Source: Knoxdaviesia capensis
Lineage: Eukaryota > Ascomycota > Sordariomycetes > Microascales > Gondwanamycetaceae
Length of the DNA stretch: 64,000 bases
NCBI GenBank assembly: GCA_001510575.1
Contig: LNGK01000003.1
Location: 983,755 to 1,047,754, forward strand
Direction: 5' to 3'
Positions 55,973-64,000 of the stretch are shown here, in pieces. The position numbers and the translations under genes are program-made. Position 1 is the first letter of the stretch. Each line of letters begins with the position of its first letter. Below the pieces are notes generated by a model, which worked only from the letters and a program-made list of their open reading frames with translations, ran no database searches and was not told where the DNA came from.

Positions 55973-58900
55973 ATGTCAACGCGACCTTCACGCCGGGCCG
56001 CGGCCAGCCGGCGCACAGTTATTGATTCCTCCGATGAAGAAAACACCCCCAACTCTGTCATCAAGGCCGAGGAGAGCGAAGACGACTTTGCCCCCAGCGA
56101 GCCTGTAAAACCTGCAACCCGCCAACCGCGAACCCGGAAAAGTGCGTCTTCAGAGTCGCAACCCCTCGCTCCTGGTGCAAAAGCTCGAGCCGGTCGGCCG
56201 AAGAAAACCCGCGCCGAACCCGCAGAAGCCCCCGACACCACAACGGTCATTTCTCCAGAGATCGAGCCGAAAACTGCATCGTCGACACGATCTCGGAGTG
56301 AAACCGTTACTTCCACCTCCACCGCACCCATCCCCACCAGCCCACCCGACAATCGCTCGTCAATGTCGGTCACGCAGCCCTCGTCGCCGCCCGAGAGACA
56401 GCCGGCGACTGTCCTGGGCGATGTCACCAGTGCCGTCGTCAACTTCGACAGCACGCAGATTGGAATCAAGCCCATCAACCCCATGGACACACGCCTCGAG
56501 CGCCCAATGGACATTGTCTTGAAATCCAGGGCCATGCCCACGGTCAACGTGGAGCCCGAGGCTGGACCCCGCGCGCGAATCGTCATCACCTACCTTATCC
56601 TCACCAACTTCAAAAGCTACGCCGGCCGTCAGGAAGTAGGCCCCTTCCATGCATCGTTCTCCTCCGTCGTCGGGCCGAACGGATCCGGAAAATCGAATGT
56701 CATCGACTCGCTTCTGTTTGTGTTCGGATTCCGCGCCAGCAAGATGCGTCAGGGCAAGATCTCCGCCCTCATCCACAACTCTGCCCAGTACCCCGACCTC
56801 GACCACTGCGAGGTCGAAGTTCACTTTCGGGAAGTGATGGATCATGTGAGTGCCCAAGATTCCAACGGCGGTCAGCAGTCCCCTCCCACTAACCAGTCGA
56901 ATTCTCTTCAGCCCGGAGGCTCCGAGGTCATTCCCAATTCCGATCTGATCATTTCGCGCAAAGCCTTCAAGAACAATTCCAGCAAATATTACATCAACGG
57001 CAAAGAATCCAACTTCACCACGGTAACAACCCTCCTTCGGGACCGCGGGGTCGACCTGGACCACAAGCGCTTCCTTATCCTCCAGGGTGAAGTCGAATCG
57101 ATTGCCCAGATGAAGCCAAAGGCCGGAAACGAACACGAGGACGGTCTTCTTGAGTATCTCGAGGATATCATCGGCACTTCGAAGTACAAGACCCCAATCG
57201 AAGAGGCGGCCAATGAAGTCGAAACTCTGAACGAAACCTGCATGGAGAAGAGCGGGCGTGTTCAACACGTTGAGAAGGAGAAGAACAGCCTTGAGGACAA
57301 GAAGGACAAGGCGCTTGCCTATGTGCGGGACGAGAACGAACTCGTCATGAAGCAGGCTGCTCTTCACCAAATCTACATCTCTGAATGCCACGACAACATC
57401 GCTGTTACCCAGGAGGCCATTAGCCAAGTGCAGTCCCAGCTGGACGAGGAGCTTGGCAAGCACGCTGGCAGCGAGAAGATCATCAAGACTCTCGAAAAGG
57501 CGTTCACCAAGGGTTCCAAGGAGTTCGAGGCGATGGAGAAGGAAGTCCAGGCGCTGATGAAGGAAATGGCCCAGTTCGAACAGAAGCGCGTCATGTTCGA
57601 CGAGAAGCAGAAGTTCCTTTCCGACAAGCGCAAGAAGCTCGACAAGACCATTGCCAACGCCGAGAAGACTGCCACCGAGGCCAAGCAGACCATTTCCGAG
57701 TGCACCGAGGAGATTCAGTCCCACGGAGCCAACATCATCGAGCTGGAGGCGCAAATCAAGGCGGAGGAAGAAGAGCTCAACCGGATCCGAGACAACCTGA
57801 AGGGCAAGACGCAGGCCTTCTCAGACCAGATTTCAGCCAAGCAAAAGTCTCTCGAGCCGTGGATGGACAAGATCAACCAGAAGCAATCTGCCATTGCCGT
57901 TGCTGAGTCGGAGCTGAGCATTCTCAACGACAAGGCGAATGCTGGTGCCGTGGCGATCGCAGAGATGGAGTCCAAGGTCGCGCTGATCGAGAAGGACCGG
58001 AAGAAGAAGCTGAAGGAGATGAAGGAGTGTGAGGAGGAGAAGGCTGCGCTGGAGCAGGAAGAAACCGAGCTCACGGCGGAAATGCAGAAGCTGTCCGAGC
58101 AGGACCCCAAGTTCCGCTCCAAGCTCTCCACTCTGCGTCAAAAGGCCGACGAGGCCCGGTCAAGCCTCTCCAAGTCGCAGACCCAGGGCAATGTTCTAAC
58201 GGCCCTGATGCGCCTGAAGGAATCTGGCAGAATCGACGGCTTCCACGGCCGGCTTGGAAACCTCGGCACAATCGACAAGAAGTACGACGTGGCAATTTCC
58301 ACTGCATGCGGTGCTCTCGATAACTTTGTCACAGAAACCGTCGAGGCCGGACAGCAATGCATCGAATACCTCCGCAAGACAAACCTCGGACGCGGCAACT
58401 TTATGTGCTTGGACAAGCTGCGTGTGCGCGACATGGCGCAGATCCCGACGCCCGAAAACGCGCCCCGGCTCTTCGATCTCATCCAGGCCAAAGAGGCCAA
58501 GTTCCGCCCGGCGTTCTACCATGCTCTGCAGGACACTCTTGTTGCTGAAGACCTTGCGCAGGCTAGCCGCATTGCGTACGGGGCCAAGAGATGGCGAGTG
58601 GTGACTCTGGCTGGAGAGCTGATTGACAAATCGGGAACCATGTCCGGTGGAGGCTCCACCGTGCGCAAGGGCCTGATGTCGTCGAAGCTGGTCTCTGACA
58701 CGTCGCCGGAGCTGGTGACCAAGCTGGAGGGCGACCGCGATGCTCTCGAGGCCAAGTTCCAGGAGTTCCAGGACTACTGCCGCGAGCGCGATGCGCGGCT
58801 GCGTGAAGTCAAGCGTGAAATCCCGCGTCTCGCCACCACCATCCAGAAGCTGGCCCTTGAGGTGGACAGTGCGGGGAAGAACATTGCCGACGCGCAGCGC

Positions 58901-60607
58901 CGCATCCAGGATATTGGCCGCGAGCTGCAGCCCTCCAAGGCGGATGACGGACGCCGTGCCGCGCTGGAGAAGGACATCAAGAAGCTCCAGGGCGAGGTGC
59001 AAAAGCTCCACGACGAGACGGCTAGTGTCGAACAGGAAATCAAGGCGCTGCAGGACCGCATCATGGAGGCTGGAGGCGAGAAGCTCCGCATCCAGCGCGC
59101 CAAGGTCGACGGCCTGAAGGAAGAGGTGGCCTCCAGCAACGAAGAGACGTCGCAGGCCGAGGTGCGCAAAGCCAAGGCGGAGAAGCAGCTCGTCAAGCTC
59201 GAAAAGGACACCACCAAAGCGTCCACGGAGCTCGAGTCCGCCGCCCGCGATCTGGAGAAGCTGGAGGAGGAGATTGAAACGCAGACGGCCAAGTCCGACG
59301 AGCTGCAGGGCCAGGTTGACGACGCCGAGCAGCGCATGAAGGCCAAGAAGAAGGAGCTTGCGGAGATGAAGGCGCAGTTGGACGAAAAGACGTCGGAGCT
59401 CAACTCGACGCGCGCCGCCGAGATTGAGATGCGCAACCAGCTCGAGCAGAACCAGAAGGTGCTGGGGGAGAGCCAGCGCAGCCTCAAGTACTGGGAAGAC
59501 AAGCTGTCGAAGCTGTCTCTTCAGAACGTTGAGGATCTCCTGGGTCTCAGCCCCCCTCAACAAGACGGGAATGACGAGGCGGCTGCAGAGGTGGATGAAC
59601 AGCAAGATGGAGACGACGATGAGGATGGAGACGTCGATATGGACGACGGCTCACACAGCGATGAAAGCGTTGTGAACAAGTCCCAGCGCCGTCGCCGTCG
59701 CCAACCACAAGCCGCCTCCACCTCCACCTCCCCGTCCTCCACCGGCCAGCCTCTTGAAATCCCGCGGTACTCGCGCGACGAGCTCCAGGACATGGACAAG
59801 GACTCGCTCAAGGGCGAGATTGCGATCCTGGAGGAGAAGACGCACAACGTCAACGTCGACCTGACCGTGCTCTCGGAGTACCGCCGGCGCGTGGAAGAGC
59901 ACATGGCGCGGTCGACCGACCTGGCCTCGGCGGTCGCGCAGCGCGACGCGGCGAAGAAGCGCTGCGACGACCTGCGGCGGCTGCGGCTCGAGGGCTTCAT
60001 GGAGGGCTTCAGCACCATCAGCCTGCGCCTGAAAGAGATGTACCAGATGATCACGATGGGCGGCAACGCCGAGCTGGAGCTGGTCGACTCGCTCGACCCG
60101 TTCAGCGAGGGCATCCTGTTCTCGGTCATGCCGCCGAAGAAGTCGTGGAAGAACATCAGCAACCTGTCCGGCGGAGAGAAGACGCTCAGCTCGCTGGCCC
60201 TGGTGTTTGCGCTGCACCACTACAAGCCCACGCCGCTCTACGTCATGGACGAGATTGACGCCGCCCTGGATTTCCGCAATGTAAGTTGAAGTTGTTCTCC
60301 CCCCCCCGCTCCGACAATATTCGAAATCCCAAGCCAACTAAACTAACACACTCTGAACTTCCAGGTTTCGATTGTCGCGAACTATATCAAGGAGCGCACG
60401 AAGAACGCGCAGTTCATTGTCATTTCTCTGCGCAATAACATGTTCGAGCTGGCCGCGCGGCTGGTGGGCGTGTACAAGGTCAGCCAGATGACCAAGAGCG
60501 TGACGATCGAGAACCGAGACTACATCGTGCGCCGGCCCCAGCAGCAGCAACTGGCGCAGCCGACACAGCAAACATTGGTGTTCCGCACTCCGAGCACCGG
60601 GGTTTAG
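55973..60607 (+). CDS. smc4: Condensin subunit SMC4 (Cut3)
   Basis: With SMC2 forms the ATPase core of condensin, which compacts chromosomes in mitosis. Two exons, 55973-60280 and 60365-60607, give 1516 residues. ATG 55973 starts MSTRPSRRAAASRR; the frame is open further upstream but without support. Residues 1-200 are disordered, rich in Ser/Thr/Pro. The head begins at VITYLILTNFKSYAGRQEV, with Walker A GPNGSGKSN at about 235 and SALIHNSAQYP, which marks the SMC4 branch. Two long coiled coils flank the hinge (about 755-900; RIDGFHGRLGNLG to SGTMSGGGS). An acidic linker with QQDGDDDEDGD lies near 1210. The C-terminal head has LSGGEKTLSSLALVFALH, then Walker B YVMDEIDAALDFRN; the intron splits this motif just before VSIVANYI. 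Length and order match the family. Confidence 0.97.
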
Positions 60608-61046
60608 GGTTTTGACACGGGGAGTTGGGATAATGGAATGGGGGTAATGGATTGGGATTGAACGACGGGTTATGTTTGATGCTTATAGCTATGAATTTTC
60701 TTTGCGTTTCTGATGTTGTGCAAGTCGTTTGCATGTGTAACTGTAGTTGGAGAAGACGACCTTCTTTCGCCCATGTCCATGCTTAGGGTTAGGCTCTTAG
60801 GGCTGTATCGATAAGCACACTCGCCACAACAGGACTAGCGCAACACAAAAAACCCTTCATCCCCCCACCAAAAAAAATTAACGAAGAATATGTCCGAAAC
60901 CCCAAAATTTCACATTTGCTTCTTGATTTTGTCTTCCTCTCAAACCAAGCAACCGCACAATCACCAACCACCACCTTCATCACTTTGCCGAATCGCCCTT
61001 TCTCCCGCGTTCGAGTCGTGAAGGAACCATCCAAACTACATTCAAA
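60608..61046. other. smc4 3' flank and rps20 promoter
   Basis: 439 bp with no gene. It contains the telobox cluster listed separately and a CT/AC-rich stretch shortly before ATG 61047. Confidence 0.5.
60783..60802 (+). promoter_or_regulatory. Telobox cluster upstream of rps20
   Basis: TTAGGGTTAGG (60783-60793) followed by TTAGGG (60797-60802), about 245 bp before the rps20 start codon. TTAGGGTT-type boxes bound by Tbf1/Myb-telobox factors are known in ribosomal protein gene promoters of several fungi. Use here is inferred from position. Confidence 0.55.
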
Positions 61047-61627
61047 ATGTCGTACAACAAGGCTGAGAAGGATTTCGGCGAGGCGCCGGTACGTGCCAAT
61101 GTCCCTTCACTGGTGGAGAGAACACAGGTTCTCGATGCCAGAGACGAAGAACACCCGCAGCTGCGTGATGAGATGGTTTTTTTTTGGTGAGACCACAACA
61201 GCTAACACAACCCGACACGGACTCAAATATACACAGAAAACCCACAAGATCCGCATCACCCTGTCCTCGCGCAAGGTGCAGTCCCTCGAGCGCGTGTGCG
61301 CCGACCTGATCGAGCGCGCGAAGACCAAGGACCTGCGCATCAAGGGCCCCGTCCGCCTGCCCACCAAGACCCTCAAGATCACCACCCGCAAGACCCCCTG
61401 CGGTGAGGGCTCCAAGACCTGGGATACCTACGAGATGCGCATCCACAAGCGCCTGATTGAGTATGTTGCCCCCCCCTCCCTCCTTCTGGCTCCCCCCGGG
61501 TTCTCCGTATTCATCAACTAACCCCCTTCATCTATCGTCCAGCCTCAACGCCCCCACCGAGATTGTCAAGCAGATCATCGTCAACATCGAGGCCGGTGTC
61601 GAGGTCGAGGTCACTATTGCTGCTTAA
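61047..61627 (+). CDS. rps20: 40S ribosomal protein S20 (uS10)
   Basis: A protein of the head of the small ribosomal subunit. Three exons, 61047-61088, 61237-61460 and 61543-61627, give 116 residues, the normal length. The first exon codes MSYNKAEKDFGEAP. The second starts KTHKIRITLSSRKVQSLERV and holds KTKDLRIKGPVRLPTKTL and TRKTPCGEGSKTWDTYEMRI, all hallmarks of uS10. The third gives LNAPTEIVKQIIVNIEAG and ends IAA. Donors GTACGT and GTATGT and both AG acceptors are sound. An early intron close to the ATG is usual for fungal ribosomal protein genes. The telobox cluster upstream fits coordinated ribosomal protein expression. Confidence 0.97.
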
Positions 61628-62091
61628 ACGCTCGCACTGCCCCTCCTCGACTGCAGGTCCGCACGCCCGGGTCTAGCCGCCTGAGCGCTTGTCGCGCCTG
61701 TGCTGCTCTCGTGCGGGTCCGCGATGCCGCTGAACCACTGGCGAACCCCGGGTTTCTTCCAACTCGTGGCAGTAGTCGGTCTAGTAGTCGGGATCCGGGA
61801 TACGACATAGAAAAAAAGAAGAAGTCGATATTTAAATATATCCTTTTCTACAAAACTTGCGTTCCAATCTGTGACATGTTGGCTCCGTCAGCCTGTAGTC
61901 GTAGCTCTGATATCCTGACAAGAAAAAAGAAGAACCCCACAACTCCGTCGCTATGCGTTAAAAAGACTAATCCAGGAATAATGCGAGAATTGGGTGAAGC
62001 ATCAGGGTAATAAAAAGGCATGAAAACCACAATCACTAAAAACTCCCATGTGCGATGCCGAGCACTTCTATACCTCCCCGTGCCGTGCCCT
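61628..62091. other. Intergenic region between converging rps20 and nup42
   Basis: 464 bp with no gene; it holds the two 3' flanks and A-rich stretches suited to polyadenylation. Confidence 0.5.
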
Positions 62092-64000
62092 CTAAAAGTC
62101 CCACGTGCAGTGCACCCGCAGCGGGGGCAGATCCGGGATGCCGCCGACAAACTTGCCCGTCCGCTCAAACTGGCTCCACGCTTCGCGCGTAGCCGGATCG
62201 TACTCCTCGATGGGAAGCTCCGTGTCCGGGTAGTAGGCCGGCGGGCCGTTGGGAAACATGATGCGCGTCCAGGTGCCGTCAAACTGGCGCACGCCCGCCA
62301 CGCCGTCGGCGTTCAGCGCCACGGGCTTGCCCTTCCACGCCACAAGCTGGTTGTTCGCGCCGCGCGTGGCGTAGCTCTCCAGCGGAGGGTGCACCTTGGC
62401 GCTTCCGGGCGCGTAGGGGTTCTCGGCAGGCTTGGGCGGAGCTGACGGCGCGGCGGCCGCCTGGCCGAAGCCGCCCTGAGCGGTGCCGTTCGCACTGCTC
62501 TGTCCAAACGGCGACGCGCCGGGCGCGGCGCCGGCAGCAGCGCCAGTCGACATGAACGGGTTAGATCCATTCGCCGCAGCGGCGGGCTGCGGAGCTCCTG
62601 AGAAGAACGGGTTGGCGGGTGCGGCGGTGCCCGAGGGCTGGCCAAATGGGTTGGCCGGCTTAGGCGACGGCGCGCCGAAGGGGTTCGCGGCCTGGGGTTG
62701 GGTGTTTCCGAAGCCGGTGGTGCCCGAGGGCGCGGTGTTGGAGGCGCCAGCCGGCTGCGCAAACGGCGAGGGCTGGCCGAACGGGCTGGCGGTGGCAGCG
62801 GCAGTTCCCGACGGTTGGCCGAAAGGATTGGCAGCAGGCGCTTTATTGGCAAAGGCGGAAAATCCGCCGCCCTGAGCGCCCCCAAACGGACTCGGGTTCT
62901 GGCCGAGCGCGCTGGGTTGTCCAAACGCACTGGCGGCAGGAGCAGCGCCACCAAGCGCACTCGGCTGTCCAAAGGCACTGGTAGTAGGAGGAGCAGCTCC
63001 ACCAAGTGCACCGGGCTGGCCAAAGGCGCTGGTGGTCGGGGGGGCGCCGCCACCAAGCTGCGAAGCCTGTCCAAAGGCGGGGGTGCCGAACGGATTGGCA
63101 GGCTTTCCAAGTGTTGACGGTTGGCCAAAGGCACTGCCGGTTGTTTGCGCCGAGGGCTGGCCAAACGCACTTCCAGGAGCCTGCGCCTGGGGCTGGCCGA
63201 AGGGAGACGCCATCTTCGAGGGCTGGCCAAAGACCGAGCCAGAGGCAGGTGGAGTGTTTGCCGAGCCGCCAAAGGGGTTCGCAGCAGGAGTTGCCGAGGG
63301 GGTTCCGAAAGCTGACGGGGTTCCAAAGGCCGACGTGGGCTGCGACGGCTGGCCAAAGGCGGGGGCCGCTCCGAACGAGTTGGCAGCTTGGCCCAGAGCA
63401 CTGGGTCTGCCAAAGGCGCTGGCCGCAGGCGCCGCAGCAGGTGCGCCAAAGGTGGCGGTCGGCTTGCCGAAGGGGGTCGCCGAGGGCGACCGCATGTTGT
63501 CGACGGAGAACTTGCCGGAGGTGGCGGAGTTGGGGAAGCCCTGCTTGACGATGTCCAGTCGGTTGGGGTGCTGGTTCGCTGTGCTGAGAACAAACTGGAT
63601 GGCCGAGTCGATGTTGGTGGCGGCGTTTTGGATTTGGGACTGGGCGGTCTGGTAGAGGGTTTGGATGTCGTTAAGCTAAGGGGCCACGGAGGATGTCAGT
63701 CAACGAACGAGCGAGGGGGAGAGTTGTTGTGGTCTGTGTTCATTTCCTGGAGCTGTGAGTAGGAGGAGAGAGAGCATAAGGCAAGCCAAAGCCAAAGCCA
63801 AATGGCAGGGCAAGGCAAAGGAAAGGATGCAGGCTCGTACAGCTTGTTGCGGGTTACCGGCTTTCACGCCATTCTCGTAGTGCATCCGAATCTCCTCGGG
63901 GCTCTGCTCGCGCGGGTAGCCTCCGAACAGCTGGCCGGGAGCATCGCGGCCCGGCGAGTAGCACGACAGAATCCACTGCGGCACCTCGGCGGTGAGGTCG
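62092..64000 (-). CDS. nup42: FG-repeat nucleoporin Nup42 (NUPL2/hCG1 homologue), 5' end outside the window
   Basis: Nup42 sits on the cytoplasmic side of the pore and helps mRNA export with Gle1 and Dbp5. Visible exons on the minus strand are 64000-63841 (incomplete) and 63675-62092; the 165-nt intron (GTACGA donor, TTAG acceptor) keeps frame. The first visible part reads PQWILSCYSPGRDAPGQLFG then YPREQSPEEIRMHY, a block conserved in fungal Nup42. The next is helical (TLYQTAQSQIQNAATNIDSA). Then comes a long FG region with about 25 FG dipeptides, mostly SAFGQP and NPFGQP. The C terminus (VHPPLESYATRG, RIMFPNGPPAYYPDTEL, WSQFERTGKFVGGIPDLPP, ending CTWDF) is the Gle1-binding type segment. The CCCH zinc finger expected at the N terminus would lie beyond base 64000. 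The FG part translates in other frames as long false ORFs. Confidence 0.9.

Noticed and set aside
58196..59605. 469-codon minus-strand frame inside smc4, and 56360-57754 likewise
   Set aside because: Leu-rich antisense of a Glu/Lys/Gln-rich coiled coil; no domain and fully covered by SMC4.

Overview
The window is nuclear DNA from a filamentous ascomycete (Pezizomycotina; the histone H1, E2 enzyme and ribosomal protein S20 look most like Sordariomycetes). The evidence is short GT-AG introns with CTAAC-type branch sites, fungal-only families (HET domain, DUF7136, NoxB, Ser/Thr-rich wall proteins), tRNA-Phe genes with short introns, and a transposon destroyed by CpA-to-TpA mutation of the RIP type. 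Species cannot be named from the sequence alone.

Layout. 0.3-3.1 kb: a HET-domain gene broken by one in-frame TAG. 3.5-4.4 kb: two tRNA-Phe(GAA) genes with identical mature parts and different introns. 4.5-5.6 kb (minus): a single-pass membrane protein. 5.6-12 kb: gene-poor, rich in simple repeats. 12.0-13.2 kb: histone H1 (4 exons). 16.7-17.0 kb: a small secreted Tyr/Gly-repeat protein with an apparent intron starting directly after its stop codon. 17.4-19.2 kb (minus): an amino acid permease. 23.1-25.2 kb: a disordered proline-rich protein with NPF motifs. 25.2-31.4 kb: accessory-looking DNA with an NTPase (NACHT-like) relic and a strong hairpin. 31.4-32.2 kb: a DUF7136 surface protein.

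32.4-38.0 kb: one complete but dead Ty1/Copia LTR retrotransposon on the minus strand, with 194-bp LTRs, a CTTTC target duplication and interior DNA almost emptied of CpA/TpG. 38.8-39.7 kb (minus): a GPI-type wall protein. 40-42 kb (minus): the Cue3/ASCC2 homologue of the ribosome-quality-control trigger complex. 42.8-43.7 kb: a Ubc4/5-type E2. 46.7-48.5 kb: NADPH oxidase NoxB. 50.0-50.4 kb: a second Copia relic, not RIP-saturated. 51.4-52.8 kb (minus): a Ser/Thr-rich type I membrane protein. 54.5-55.6 kb (minus): an ELYS-like nucleoporin, divergent from condensin SMC4 at 56.0-60.6 kb. 61.0-61.6 kb: ribosomal protein S20. 62.1-64.0 kb (minus, running off the window): FG nucleoporin Nup42.

The right third (40-64 kb) is mostly conserved housekeeping: ubiquitin and ribosome quality control, nuclear pore, condensin, ribosome. 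The left and middle hold the lineage-specific genes: HET, small secreted and surface proteins, the NTPase relic and the transposons. No operon-like system is present. The most informative signals are the RIP record in the Copia element, the interrupted HET gene, the intron abutting a stop codon and the ELYS/SMC4 divergent pair.
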